Source of the DNA: an uncultured Methanomicrobiales archaeon
GTDB taxonomy: Archaea > Thermoplasmatota > Thermoplasmata > Methanomassiliicoccales > Methanomethylophilaceae
NCBI GenBank assembly: GCA_937892275.1
Contig: CALAVG010000112.1
Span: forward strand, 15,036-79,035
Length of the DNA stretch: 64,000 bases
Reading direction: 5' to 3'
The first letter of the stretch is position 1; each line of letters opens with the position of its first letter. Below, piece by piece: positions 25,025 to 34,246 of this stretch. The notes under the pieces are model-generated. The model had not been told where the DNA came from. It saw only the letters and a list, made by a program, of their open reading frames with translations, and did not search any database. A program made the translations under genes and the position numbers.

Positions 25025-26749
25025 TTATTTCCTGAACATCGATTTTACCAGACCGAATCCGACACGGGGTGCGTTGCTCCATATGGAGCCCGCATCCCAG
25101 TCGAGGTCCTTCTTGTTGGCAATTGTGGAGTTCATCATACGGGTACCCTCGTCCTTGGTCTCCCACAGACGTGCGTCCCTTTCCTCCCTGTCCTCGATGA
25201 GCATGATCTCGTCGACCTTGTGCATGAGTTCGCGAGCGAACTCTGTCCTGGCACACCTGTCATCCTTCGTTTTCTCATCGATACGACCGGCCTCGAACTC
25301 CTTCTGTGCGAGTACGAGCGCGGCGTCGTAGGATACCTCAGCGACATCGTCCCTTGTCATCCACTTGGTCTCGTATGAGAGGACATGTTTCCATGAGGGA
25401 TTGTCCAAAAGCTTCCTGTGATCCTCCAAGGTGCGTGCCCTCAGCTTGTATCCCCATTTCTCAGGTTCCTCGAAGATCCTGCTGCCGGGATCGACGAACG
25501 GTGCAAAAGGAGCGTTGTAAATGAACAGATTATCCTCCCTCTTGACCAATCCCCACAGCTTCTCGGCGCATTCCACGCTGTAGAGTGCGGATTTCCTGTC
25601 CTGATAGGGAAGACCGTTCATGTAGAACAGATCCATCCTGCTGCAGCCGTTGTTGAATGCGGCTGGAAGCGTTTTCTCGATGGCCTCGTTGGTGTATCCC
25701 TTCCCGAGATTCAGTCTGACGTACTCGTCATGAGAATCCGGGGAGAACTCGATGGACCATCCGCCGTCGAACGTCTTGTCGATCTTGCTGAAGTATTCCG
25801 GCGTACCGCCGTTGAACAGTTCAATGACCACATGGTTGGTGATGCGGCGCTCCTTGCATGCCTTGAGGAACCTGTCGGCATAATCCATGCTATGCTGCCT
25901 CAAGTCACCGACTATGAATATCGGGGTGTCGAGATAGGATTGAATCAAATCCATATCCTCCGCGAGCTTCTCAGGGCTCCTGAAGGCGGGTGCCTTCCTG
26001 CATACGACCCTGTCATTGGCGAAATGGGATCCTCCGCATTCCGCACAGTTGATGGAACATCCTCTGACTGTGAAGACGGATGTCAGCGGGAGCTTGTCCC
26101 AGCCGTACCACGGAAGGGCTCCGGAGATGTCCATGTTGCGCATGACGCATTTGATCATGGTCCCATAATCGAACATGACCTCGTCCAGGGATTCCAGCGA
26201 ATACGTCACAGGATTCTCGTGGACGTGCCCGTCCTTGTCCTTCCATGTAAGATTCGGTACCTCGGAGAGATCGCCTCCCTTCTCGAGGACCTGCATCATC
26301 TTGACCGTGGGCACCTCCGTGGTGTCGCCCCTCATAATGAGATCTATCTCGGGCCTCTGGATCAACTCCCTATAGAAGTACGATGATGTGAGACCCCCGA
26401 ACTCCACAAGGGCATCCGGATGGTACTTCTTCACTATCTTTGCGAGTTCTATTGCACCGTGGGCATGCGGCATCCAATGCAGATCTATGGCGAAGACTTT
26501 CGCGTTGAGCTTGGATATCCTCTTCTCCACGTCGAACTTCTCGCTCTGGAGCATCTGGACCGCTATGTTGACGATCCTTGTCCTGAATCCTGCCGCCTCC
26601 AGATGGGAGGAAATCGTCATGAACCCTATCGGGTACATCTCGAATACCGGCGATGAAGGAATGACATCGCTGACAGGCCCGTAGAATATGGGCTTCTTAC
26701 GGAAATCATAGACAGAGGGTGCGTGCATGAAGATTATGTCGGATCTCAT
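25025..26749 (-). CDS. B12-binding radical SAM protein (Thermoplasmatales Ta0216-like)
   Basis: This 574-residue protein has a cobalamin-binding-like N-terminal domain (YPIGFMTISSHLEAAGF; VFAIDLHWMPHAHGA) and a radical SAM core with the cluster motif CSINCAEC in RGCSINCAECGG, followed by a long C-terminal domain. Proteins of this type use SAM and sometimes cobalamin for methylations or rearrangements; the substrate is not known. I recall a Ta0216-named family of the same layout, but this assignment is from memory. It is the last gene of the long minus-strand block, 4 bases after the prenyltransferase gene, and ends in TAA. Confidence 0.8.
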   Translation of the reverse strand: MRSDIIFMHAPSVYDFRKKPIFYGPVSDVIPSSPVFEMYPIGFMTISSHLEAAGFRTRIVNIAVQMLQSEKFDVEKRISKLNAKVFAIDLHWMPHAHGAIELAKIVKKYHPDALVEFGGLTSSYFYRELIQRPEIDLIMRGDTTEVPTVKMMQVLEKGGDLSEVPNLTWKDKDGHVHENPVTYSLESLDEVMFDYGTMIKCVMRNMDISGALPWYGWDKLPLTSVFTVRGCSINCAECGGSHFANDRVVCRKAPAFRSPEKLAEDMDLIQSYLDTPIFIVGDLRQHSMDYADRFLKACKERRITNHVVIELFNGGTPEYFSKIDKTFDGGWSIEFSPDSHDEYVRLNLGKGYTNEAIEKTLPAAFNNGCSRMDLFYMNGLPYQDRKSALYSVECAEKLWGLVKREDNLFIYNAPFAPFVDPGSRIFEEPEKWGYKLRARTLEDHRKLLDNPSWKHVLSYETKWMTRDDVAEVSYDAALVLAQKEFEAGRIDEKTKDDRCARTEFARELMHKVDEIMLIEDREERDARLWETKDEGTRMMNSTIANKKDLDWDAGSIWSNAPRVGFGLVKSMFRK

Positions 26750-26753
26750 GCAC

Positions 26754-27533
26754 TCAAGCTCCGTAGCGCCTCTTGCGCTGCTGATATGTTCTTATTGCCC
26801 TCAGGAAATCGATGAACCTGAATCCAGGCCAATATACATCAGTGAAATAAAGTTCGGAATATGCCATCTGCCAGAGCAGGAAATTGGACAGTCTCTCCTC
26901 TCCTGATGTCCTCAGTACGAGGTCCGGATCGGGTATGTCGCTTGTGGATATCGCTGATGAAATCAGATCCTCATCTATGTCGTCCAGATCCAATTCTCCG
27001 TCCCTGACCTTTGCGGCTATGCAACGGACCGCGTTAGCTATGTCCTGCCTGCCTCCGTATCCGACGGCCATGTAAACGGTCAGTTCTGTGTAATCCTTGG
27101 TCTTCTCCTCGGCGTATTCCACCGCCTTGAGGAGGGATTCGGGGAACAGTTTCCTGTCCCCTATTACTTTGATGCTGGCACGGCGCTTGTGGACCTCCTC
27201 GGAATCGGCGTACTCATAGAACGACTTCTCCATCAGTTCCATTATGTAGCTGACCTCATCCGGGTCCCTCTTGAAATTCTCAGTGGAGAAAGCGAAGAGG
27301 GTCAGGTGCTTGACCTTCAGGTCCATGCACCATTCCAGTACCTCCTTGAGCTTCTCCCTGCCCATGGCGTGCCCTTTGATGGTCGAATCACCGAGGACCT
27401 CCTCCGCATATCTGCGGTTTCCGTCCATGATGATGGCTATGTGCTGGGGTATCTCCCCGGCCATGACCTCCTTCTTGAGAGCGGACTCATAGGCTATGTA
27501 TGCCGCATCCTTGACCAGATTCGGCATCACCAT
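26754..27533 (-). CDS. uppS: cis-prenyltransferase (undecaprenyl/polyprenyl diphosphate synthase)
   Basis: I start it at ATG 27533 (MVMPNLV), 5 bases after the marker 11 stop, giving 259 residues; the much longer frame upstream is antisense or out-of-frame noise. Motifs are IIMDGNRRYAEE (catalytic Asp), LFAFSTENFKRD, YGGRQDI and RTSGEERLSNFLLWQMAYSEL. It elongates a short allylic diphosphate with Z-isoprene units to make the lipid carrier for glycosylation (dolichol-like). Confidence 0.93.
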   Translation of the reverse strand: MVMPNLVKDAAYIAYESALKKEVMAGEIPQHIAIIMDGNRRYAEEVLGDSTIKGHAMGREKLKEVLEWCMDLKVKHLTLFAFSTENFKRDPDEVSYIMELMEKSFYEYADSEEVHKRRASIKVIGDRKLFPESLLKAVEYAEEKTKDYTELTVYMAVGYGGRQDIANAVRCIAAKVRDGELDLDDIDEDLISSAISTSDIPDPDLVLRTSGEERLSNFLLWQMAYSELYFTDVYWPGFRFIDFLRAIRTYQQRKRRYGA

Positions 27534-27538
27534 GGGAA

Positions 27539-28501
27539 TCACTCGAAGTCCTGGGGGACACCTGCGGCCTTCTCTCCCATATCGAAGCAGCCGATTGCCG
27601 CGACGGCTCCGATGACACCTTTCATTCCGCCGTTCAGTGAGATGATCTGAACGCCGTTCTCCTCTGCGATCCTGACGGCATCCTCCGGTTTGAACAGGAT
27701 GCTCTTGCAGTCCCATCCGAAATCCGCCAGGGGTTTGGGTATCTCCAATCCCTGGAAGACTGTCATGATGGCATCGTCCGAATAGGACTCCTTGCGGATG
27801 AAATCCACGGCGAACTCTATCAATGCAGGGATCTCCGACTCCTTCACAGCGAACGATATGGCCGTACCGCAGCAGTTCGTTGTCTTGTTCGGTGCGTCCG
27901 GGTTCAACTGTACGATCTTGTGTTCGATGAACTTGCCGATAGGACACTGGGTTCCGAGCTTCAAGCCTGCGACCCACGTCGCCCCCTTCTCCTTGGTGTC
28001 CGTATCGTCGATACCGATGATGACACGGACAAGTTTGGGGGTTATGATGTCCACATGGGCGGTATGACCGCCTCCCATCTGGAAATCGTCGGGGAATTCC
28101 GTACGGAGGACATCCGGACATGCGGGCATGCATGCCCCCACTCCCAATGACGCTCCCGCCATACCGTACCATGTCGAGCGGACCTCGTCCCCTTCGACCT
28201 TGACGGCCTTGATACCCATCGCTCCAAGCTGCTGTGAGACGGGACCGAACTTCAGTTCGGCCTCACCGATCTCTGCATCGGTAATAAGCATGGTCGATTT
28301 CAGATTGACGGACTTTATGACTCCGCCCGTACGACGTCTGTTGACGGCATCCCACTCCGCTGGACCGACGGACGAGCAGGTCTCTATGAACTGGACCTTG
28401 CCGTTCTTCTCATCCACCATGGTGAGGAAACGCTTGCAGAACATCCTTCCGCTTCTGGCCTGTACTTGTTCCGGTGTTAATATCTGTACCAATTTATTCA
28501 C
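27539..28501 (-). CDS. methanogenesis marker protein 11
   Basis: This protein of about 320 residues has the pattern I associate with methanogenesis marker 11: an acidic IIGIDDTDTKEKGATWVAGLKLG core, PDAPNKTTNCCGTAISF, and a Gly-rich LNGGMKGVIGAVAAIG near the end. The family is found almost only in methanogens and its biochemical role was unknown to me. The start is GTG 28501 (or TTG 28504) without a clear ribosome-binding site. It sits between kptA and uppS in the same transcription unit. Confidence 0.8.
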   Translation of the reverse strand: MNKLVQILTPEQVQARSGRMFCKRFLTMVDEKNGKVQFIETCSSVGPAEWDAVNRRRTGGVIKSVNLKSTMLITDAEIGEAELKFGPVSQQLGAMGIKAVKVEGDEVRSTWYGMAGASLGVGACMPACPDVLRTEFPDDFQMGGGHTAHVDIITPKLVRVIIGIDDTDTKEKGATWVAGLKLGTQCPIGKFIEHKIVQLNPDAPNKTTNCCGTAISFAVKESEIPALIEFAVDFIRKESYSDDAIMTVFQGLEIPKPLADFGWDCKSILFKPEDAVRIAEENGVQIISLNGGMKGVIGAVAAIGCFDMGEKAAGVPQDFE

Positions 28502-28518
28502 CAAATATCAGAAAACGT

Positions 28519-29178
28519 TTAGCCAGTATCCTCCTCGGAACCGTATTCGTCGGGATCGGCGACGAATATCGCCTCGGGGGGTACGTTCTTGCACAGATAC
28601 ACAGTACGTGCGGCCCTGCCGATATCCGAACCCATATCCATGCAGATGTCAGTGTCAATTCCCAGGATTATAGGGTCCTCCGTGTGGACCAGTCCGGCGC
28701 GTATCGCGTCCTGGAATGTCCTTGAGAGGTGGACCATGGAACGGTCGCCTGGTACGATACCGTTCTCAAGGAGGCCTTCGACCTCCTCCTCGTTCGTCGG
28801 ATAGAAGAGCTCCTCGGGGATGTTCTCACAGTCCAACCTTATATCCAATTCGATGGTGTGGCCGTATGTGGCCCTGATCTTGCCGGCGGATATGCTGTAT
28901 CTGCCCTTGGGGTCCGTGTCCACGAGTGCCTCGAGATGCCTAATCCTGAGCCAGTTCATGCGCGGATTCAGGTCCTTGATCTTGTCGAGCACATCGCGGG
29001 TGGAAACGAAACCCTGCGAATCCATCTTGAGATTGTACTTTCCGTGCCTCAGGATACCTGCGAGCGTCCTTCCGATCTTCTCGACCTCGAAGTCCGACAT
29101 TATGAACTTGCCTTCTTCCCCGCAGTAGGGGCAGCGCTCGTTGCGGAAATATCCGTGCTCCTCGCATTCTCTTATCAT
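28519..29178 (-). CDS. kptA: RNA 2'-phosphotransferase with N-terminal zinc ribbon
   Basis: Residues 1-26 hold a small zinc ribbon (CEEHGYF, CPYCGEE). The remainder is a Tpt1/KptA core with the NAD- and RNA-binding residues in GRTLAGILRHG, KIRATYGHT, SMVHLS and AARTVYLC. KptA transfers an internal 2'-phosphate from RNA to NAD+, as in the last step of one tRNA-splicing route. Archaeal splicing does not need that step, so the natural substrate is open. It overlaps the folD stop (ATGA) and ends in TAA. Confidence 0.92.
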   Translation of the reverse strand: MIRECEEHGYFRNERCPYCGEEGKFIMSDFEVEKIGRTLAGILRHGKYNLKMDSQGFVSTRDVLDKIKDLNPRMNWLRIRHLEALVDTDPKGRYSISAGKIRATYGHTIELDIRLDCENIPEELFYPTNEEEVEGLLENGIVPGDRSMVHLSRTFQDAIRAGLVHTEDPIILGIDTDICMDMGSDIGRAARTVYLCKNVPPEAIFVADPDEYGSEEDTG

Positions 29179-30740
29179 TGTTTCACCTCTGAGGCCTTCT
29201 CGGCCGCCTTCACAGCGTTGGCCATCAGCATGCAGATCGTCATCGGGCCCACTCCTCCGGGCACCGGCGTGATGACTGAGGCCTTCTCCTTGACATTATC
29301 GAAATCCACGTCCCCGACGAGCCTGCTGCCCTTGGGACTTGTAGGGTCCTCCACCCTGTTGGTACCCACATCTATGACGACCGCACCTTCCTTCACCATA
29401 TCTGCGGTGATGAAACGAGGTTTCCCGATCGCTACTATGAGGATGTCAGCCATCCTCGTCATCTCGGGCAGGTTCTTCGTGCGTGAGTGCACCACTGTGA
29501 CCGTGGAATCGGCCCCGGCCCCTTTCTGGACCATGATAGCCGCCATCGGCTTACCTACTATGTTGCTGCGGCCTACGACGACGACATGCTTGCCGGCCGT
29601 CTCTACATTGGCCTTCTTCAGGATCTGAACGACGCCGGCGGGTGTGGCCGGAAGGAAATCCGGATTTCCTATGAGGACACACCCTACGTTGCTGGGGTGG
29701 AAGCAATCAACATCCTTCTTAGGGTTAATCGCGTTGATGACGGCTTCCTCATCCAGATGCGACGGTAACGGCAGCTGGACCAGGAACCCGTGAATAGAAT
29801 CGTCCTTGTTGAGCTCGTCGACCTTCGCCATTAGCTGTTCCTGTGTGGTGTCGGCGGGCATACGGATCGTGATGGACTTCATGCCGAGCTCCTCGCACAT
29901 CTCCCCCTTCTTCCTGACGTAGACCTGGGAAGCGGGATCGTCCCCGACGAGAACGACTGCCAGTCCGGGAGTCACCCCTTTGGACTTGAGTCTCTCTATC
30001 CTTGTCCTGAGTTCGGCATAGACCTCTGCCGATACATCCTTGCCTAGAATCACTTCGGCCATGGCATCACGGTAGGCGCTCGATGCCTTCCAGTCTATAT
30101 AATCATGCGCTTGCGCGTTTTTATCGGTAGAAGTTTTGTACTCCAGATAATAGCCGAAAACGGTCAGAGGTTCCCCTACACAGATGATGTCCTCCTGCCC
30201 TATGCGGACAGCGCCCATGTGATCGTAGAAACCGAAGTTACAGTCGGTGTCCGTGTAGAAGAAAAGACCGGTCATACCTCTCTCGCTGGCACATCTGCGG
30301 GCCTCGTCTATCAGCTTGCGTCCGAGACCGAGCCCTTTGTGCTTATCGGAGAGGATCAGGAGACCCAATTCCGCCCATTCGGGCTTCTTGTATTTGGATG
30401 CGAACTCGTTGTATACTCTTTCGAACTCGTCCATGTCCCTCTCACATTGATCGAAGGTATCCACGAGATGCTCCAACGAATCCTTGTAATTACGGTATTC
30501 CTCGGAGAGATCCACCTTTTCTCCCGGCATCTCCTTCAGTATCAGGATACCGCATGGTTCTCCGTCGACCAGCAGCGTCTTTGCCACGTTGGAACCGTTC
30601 GCATACTGGATGAAATACAATGTGGCGATCTCCTGCCCGTACTTCTTGGAGTACAGGTTGAATCTCCACTCATCGTCGATGATCTTCGACAACGCTTCGT
30701 AATCCGACCTCTGAAGGTCCCTGATGGCGATCTCCGCCAT
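29175..30740 (-). CDS. folD: apparent GNAT acetyltransferase-FolD fusion
   Basis: One open frame of 521 residues. Residues 1-200 form a GNAT N-acetyltransferase (acetyl-CoA loop SDKHKGLGLGRKLIDEA near 131-147). Residues 227-521 are a complete FolD methylene-tetrahydrofolate dehydrogenase/cyclohydrolase (DDPASQVYVRKK, the catalytic Lys region, VVVGRSNIVGKPMA, PVPGGVGPMT). The linker 201-226 is not conserved, and Met227 at 30062 (MAEVILGKDVSAE) is a normal FolD start. A TATA-like sequence lies inside the linker DNA at 30096-30102. So this may be a true fusion, two genes joined by a missed frameshift, or one frame with an internal promoter. Confidence 0.85.
   Translation of the reverse strand: MAEIAIRDLQRSDYEALSKIIDDEWRFNLYSKKYGQEIATLYFIQYANGSNVAKTLLVDGEPCGILILKEMPGEKVDLSEEYRNYKDSLEHLVDTFDQCERDMDEFERVYNEFASKYKKPEWAELGLLILSDKHKGLGLGRKLIDEARRCASERGMTGLFFYTDTDCNFGFYDHMGAVRIGQEDIICVGEPLTVFGYYLEYKTSTDKNAQAHDYIDWKASSAYRDAMAEVILGKDVSAEVYAELRTRIERLKSKGVTPGLAVVLVGDDPASQVYVRKKGEMCEELGMKSITIRMPADTTQEQLMAKVDELNKDDSIHGFLVQLPLPSHLDEEAVINAINPKKDVDCFHPSNVGCVLIGNPDFLPATPAGVVQILKKANVETAGKHVVVVGRSNIVGKPMAAIMVQKGAGADSTVTVVHSRTKNLPEMTRMADILIVAIGKPRFITADMVKEGAVVIDVGTNRVEDPTSPKGSRLVGDVDFDNVKEKASVITPVPGGVGPMTICMLMANAVKAAEKASEVKQ
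30096..30102 (-). promoter_or_regulatory. TATA box inside the GNAT-FolD frame, 34-40 bases before the FolD start
   Basis: Minus-strand TTATATA preceded by the GC-rich GCGCAAGCGC. Initiation about 25 bases downstream would give a short leader and translation from Met227 (30062), producing FolD alone. The position within a non-conserved linker supports a real intergenic promoter. Confidence 0.4.
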
Positions 30741-30742
30741 AG

Positions 30743-31507
30743 TCAGTCCCCAATCACAGCCGGTACATAACCTTCATCCAACAATAGTTTGATCAGGTGT
30801 TCGGTGGATTTCCTGTTGTGCTCCATCTCGGCCCAGGTCATGATCCCCTTCTCGCGGGACTCCACCATATGCCAGGCATGGGTGGACAGTACAATATCCG
30901 CATCCCCGGATGCCCTTGCCAATGACAGATAATCAGTGGGTTCCCTGGTACCCTCGTGCATCGGCCACAGGTAGGCCGTGATGGTCTTTCCCCTAAAGTC
31001 CTTGCCTTTGGCCACCGGATGCTCGGTGATCCCCGATATGTCGTATGGCCCTACCCCGGGATCCGCATACAGGGATGAATCGTGTTTTATTCCGAGCCCC
31101 CTGAGCTCATCGAAGACGGCATCGGAGGTCTTCATGAACGGTGCACGGAAGCAAGTGGGCTTCTTCACGTTGCCCCTGACGGCTCTGACGGCATTGTCCA
31201 TTATATCCCTGAGCTCCTCGGGACTTACCATCGTGAGGTCCTCGTGGTCGTAACCGTGGAACCCTATGCAATGGGGTTTGAGCCTGGAACAATCCAGTAT
31301 CTCCGAGGTGTGTCCCTCGACGAAGAAGGTCGCCTTCATTTCGAAACTGTCCAGGATGTCAAGGAGGATATCCATTCCCTTCTCGCAGGATTCAAATCTG
31401 GGCTCCGTTCCATGACCGCGGTCTATGGAACCGGCCTTGTTGACATTGTCCAACAGTATGTTGACATCGCGGTCCAGATCGACTGTGAAGAGCAACCTTC
31501 CGGTCAT
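30743..31507 (-). CDS. polysaccharide deacetylase family protein (NodB-like)
   Basis: The start is ATG 31507 (MTGRLLFTVDLDRDV), giving 254 residues; the longer frame upstream runs out of frame over the AMP phosphorylase gene. Visible family parts are FTVDLDRD (catalytic-base and metal Asp), a metal-site region IGFHGYDHEDL, and RAPFMKTSDAV. Such enzymes remove acetyl or formyl groups from sugars or related amides. It overlaps the deoA stop (ATGA) and ends 2 bases before the GNAT start, so it is co-transcribed; its substrate is unknown. Confidence 0.85.
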   Translation of the reverse strand: MTGRLLFTVDLDRDVNILLDNVNKAGSIDRGHGTEPRFESCEKGMDILLDILDSFEMKATFFVEGHTSEILDCSRLKPHCIGFHGYDHEDLTMVSPEELRDIMDNAVRAVRGNVKKPTCFRAPFMKTSDAVFDELRGLGIKHDSSLYADPGVGPYDISGITEHPVAKGKDFRGKTITAYLWPMHEGTREPTDYLSLARASGDADIVLSTHAWHMVESREKGIMTWAEMEHNRKSTEHLIKLLLDEGYVPAVIGD

Positions 31508-33015
31508 AGAGTCCTTACCTCCGTCACCCTTCTGAGAAGCATTCCCTCGATCTCGAACGGGTTGTTGCTGATTGCAGCCTCCTGAGCACGTTTGAGCTTG
31601 GCTTCGTTCTCGGCGTAGATCGTCATTAGCACGTCGCCGGTCTCGACCCTCTGGCCCTTCTTCTTCATGACCAACAATCCGGCCCCTTTGTCGGACGGCG
31701 CACCTGCGGTCTTGGCTATGAAGACGATGTCCTTGTTGTGGATCGCATGCACATATCCCGGATTGGACGCTTTCAGTTCGTAGGAATACTTCCCGGGCTG
31801 GAGGTCGGCGGATTTGAGGTCGGGTCTGCCGTCCTGCGCGACGACGATCTCCATGAACTTCTTGTAGGCCTCTCCCGATTCTAGGATCCCCTTTGCTTTC
31901 TCGGAACCGTTGGGTATGTTGGCCATCTCGAGTATCATGCCTGCACATTCGCAGGCCTTCTCGATGACGCTCGAAGGATGTACCTTCCCTTCTAGGATCG
32001 ATATGCATTCCCTGGCCTCCAGGATCGGTCCGATGGCCATTCCGATGGGCTGATCCGCATAGGTTATTGCACATTCAACATGCATCCCTATCCTGTCCCC
32101 GAGGTCCATCAAATCGCGGGCATAGAGCTTGCCTTCCTCCAAGGTTGCTACCTTCGCCTCAGATCCCACTGGGATATCGACCAGCAGATGGGTGGAACCC
32201 ATGGCCACCTTCTTGCTCATGATGGAAGCGAGCATCTGCGCCCTGGGATTGATACCGAGCGGGTGCTCGATCCTTATCACCATGTCGTCTACCGGTGCCA
32301 GATTCATAGATCCTCCCCATGCGAACACACCTCCGACCTCCTCTGAAATCGACTTGAGCTTATCAGCACTGAGTTCCACGTCGCAGAACGTCTCCACGAA
32401 ATCGGATGTTCCGCAGGCACTGCTGATCGCCCTCGAGGATGTCTTGGGGATCATCAGACCGGCAGCGGCCACTATGGAGATGACTATGGGCGTGATCTTG
32501 TTTCCGGGGACGCCTCCGAGACTGTGGAAGTCGAACACCGGCGACCTGTCGAATTTGATTATATCGCCGGTCTTCGCCATGGCCATGGTGAAGTCCGCGA
32601 TCTCTCCTATATCCATACCGTTGATGTGCAACGCTGTCAGCCAAGCCGAGATCTCTATGCTGGCCATCCTGTTCTCCAGGATGTCCTTGACGATGGCCTC
32701 GATCTCCTCCTTGGTGAGCTTCTCGCCATCCATCTTCTTGCGAACATATCTGACCGAATCGGGCTTATGGGCGTAGACGATATCCACCGTACCATCCTTG
32801 CCGAGGCCTGTCTTCTTCAATATCTGGCTCTGTATTATGGCAGTCCCCTGTTCAACGATATCGTCGCTGTATGCGACTATCGCGATGGTCGTTCTCTCCC
32901 CTGTGATGGACACGCGGTCGTTCTCCTTCACACCCAGTTCTATGCAGTCCGCCTTTCCCAATGTGATGTACGGATCCGAAGAACGGATGTTGACCTCCTT
33001 TACCTTGAATTTCAT
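31504..33015 (-). CDS. deoA: AMP phosphorylase
   Basis: From ATG 33015 (MKFKVKEV) this is 503 residues, the length of archaeal AMP phosphorylases. An N-terminal domain of about 85 residues is followed by the thymidine-phosphorylase-like core with KMDGEKLTKEEIEAIV, DFHSLGGVPGNKITPI and KTSSRAISSACGTSDFVE. It splits AMP (or CMP/UMP) with phosphate to give ribose-1,5-bisphosphate. The ATG overlaps the RuBisCO stop, and the isomerase precedes that gene, so all three steps of the AMP pathway are adjacent. The extended N-terminus separates it from bacterial thymidine phosphorylase. Confidence 0.94.
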   Translation of the reverse strand: MKFKVKEVNIRSSDPYITLGKADCIELGVKENDRVSITGERTTIAIVAYSDDIVEQGTAIIQSQILKKTGLGKDGTVDIVYAHKPDSVRYVRKKMDGEKLTKEEIEAIVKDILENRMASIEISAWLTALHINGMDIGEIADFTMAMAKTGDIIKFDRSPVFDFHSLGGVPGNKITPIVISIVAAAGLMIPKTSSRAISSACGTSDFVETFCDVELSADKLKSISEEVGGVFAWGGSMNLAPVDDMVIRIEHPLGINPRAQMLASIMSKKVAMGSTHLLVDIPVGSEAKVATLEEGKLYARDLMDLGDRIGMHVECAITYADQPIGMAIGPILEARECISILEGKVHPSSVIEKACECAGMILEMANIPNGSEKAKGILESGEAYKKFMEIVVAQDGRPDLKSADLQPGKYSYELKASNPGYVHAIHNKDIVFIAKTAGAPSDKGAGLLVMKKKGQRVETGDVLMTIYAENEAKLKRAQEAAISNNPFEIEGMLLRRVTEVRTL

Positions 33016-34241
33016 TTGGATCCCCATGTCTCCAAAGCTATGGCCAATTCCTTGTGGTCTTTGGCGTATTCCTCTTTAGGGATTCCCAGGAATGCGGCAT
33101 CCACTGCCTGACTCATTCCCATGGCCCCTGCTCTGACTCCGTCGGGGTGTCCAGCGACCCCTCCTCCGGCCTGGATCTGCACGTTGTTGCCCGCTTTCTT
33201 CACTATGGCCTCGACTATTCCGGGGTAGACCCCTCCAGAGCAGACGGGCATGACTGACTTGTACGGGACATCGTTACCGAGACATGCGAGCAGGTTAGCA
33301 TCCTCCTTGGTGCTTCCGGACATCTTTCCCACTCCGAGGGTACCGATGTGCAGAGCATCTCCTCCGCACATTCTGGTCAGCTTGGTGAGCGGGAGCATCG
33401 CGACTCCGTGCAACGGATCCTTGGTGAATGCACCGTGCATGGTCCTGTGGACGTGGATCGGCACTTTGATCGACGGGTCCTCCGCAAGGGCCTGAACGGC
33501 ACCGAAACCGCATGTGATGACATCGACCATGATCTCCCTTGCACCCCAGGACTGCACCTTCTCAGCCAGTTCGACGATCTTGTCGCCGCGTGTGCTGACG
33601 TTGATGGCATGCATCATCTTGTGGCCTTCCGCCTCGAGCCTGTCGAGTGCCTCGGCGACGGCCAATGTCCTGTCCTCGATTGGGCAGAACAGCTGATCCA
33701 CCAGGGTCTCATCGTCCTTGGAGTTGGTCAATCCTCCGGCACCAGCTTCGTAAACATATTCGGCCGTCTTCTTGGGATTCAGACCGATCTTGGGTTTTAC
33801 TATGGTACCTACCAAGGGCTTCTCGGGACGGCCCAGCATCTTCCTGATACCGTCAGCTCCGAACTTTGGTCCTTTGTACTGCTCCAGGATCGCCTTGGGG
33901 AAGTTGACATCCTCAAGCCTTACACCTTTGAGTGCTCCCAATCCGAACAGATTACCAGCAATGACGCTGAGGATCTGCGGGACGGTCCCGACCTCGATGC
34001 TGAAATCGTCTATGGGGAACTCCACGATGATCGTGTCCCCCGTGATGTCCACCACTCTGGCACCGAGGGACGTGAACACCTCGTTGTCCAACGTGGAGAT
34101 ACCGGTCCATGTTCCCGTCGACTGCTCCGCAGCAATCGCCTCGGCGGCCTTTTCCATAGGAAGGTCCGTCGTTACACGGTACTTGCAGACCACATACTTG
34201 TCCGGATCGACCGGCTCACCCAAGTGCAGATAAGAATCCAT
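33012..34241 (-). CDS. rbcL: ribulose-1,5-bisphosphate carboxylase, form III
   Basis: From ATG 34241 (MDSYLHLGE, with GGAGTGA upstream) this is 409 residues. Active-site parts are present: GTIVKPKIGLNPK, the carbamylated Lys in SKDDET, HVHRTMHGAF, loop 6 as GVGKMSG, SGGVYPG, and QAGGGVAGHPDG for phosphate. It is therefore expected to be a working enzyme, not a form IV homologue. In archaea it converts RuBP from nucleotide breakdown plus CO2 into two 3-phosphoglycerate. Its neighbours, the isomerase upstream and AMP phosphorylase downstream, confirm this use. No phosphoribulokinase is in the window. Confidence 0.94.
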   Translation of the reverse strand: MDSYLHLGEPVDPDKYVVCKYRVTTDLPMEKAAEAIAAEQSTGTWTGISTLDNEVFTSLGARVVDITGDTIIVEFPIDDFSIEVGTVPQILSVIAGNLFGLGALKGVRLEDVNFPKAILEQYKGPKFGADGIRKMLGRPEKPLVGTIVKPKIGLNPKKTAEYVYEAGAGGLTNSKDDETLVDQLFCPIEDRTLAVAEALDRLEAEGHKMMHAINVSTRGDKIVELAEKVQSWGAREIMVDVITCGFGAVQALAEDPSIKVPIHVHRTMHGAFTKDPLHGVAMLPLTKLTRMCGGDALHIGTLGVGKMSGSTKEDANLLACLGNDVPYKSVMPVCSGGVYPGIVEAIVKKAGNNVQIQAGGGVAGHPDGVRAGAMGMSQAVDAAFLGIPKEEYAKDHKELAIALETWGSK

Positions 34242-34246
34242 TTCTT

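Noticed and set aside
27534..28172. N-terminal extension of the cis-prenyltransferase frame
   Set aside because: It overlaps marker protein 11 in another frame on the same strand and has biased, low-information sequence; ATG 27533 gives the normal length.
31508..32074. N-terminal extension of the polysaccharide deacetylase frame
   Set aside because: It lies within the AMP phosphorylase gene in another frame; ATG 31507 begins the conserved domain.
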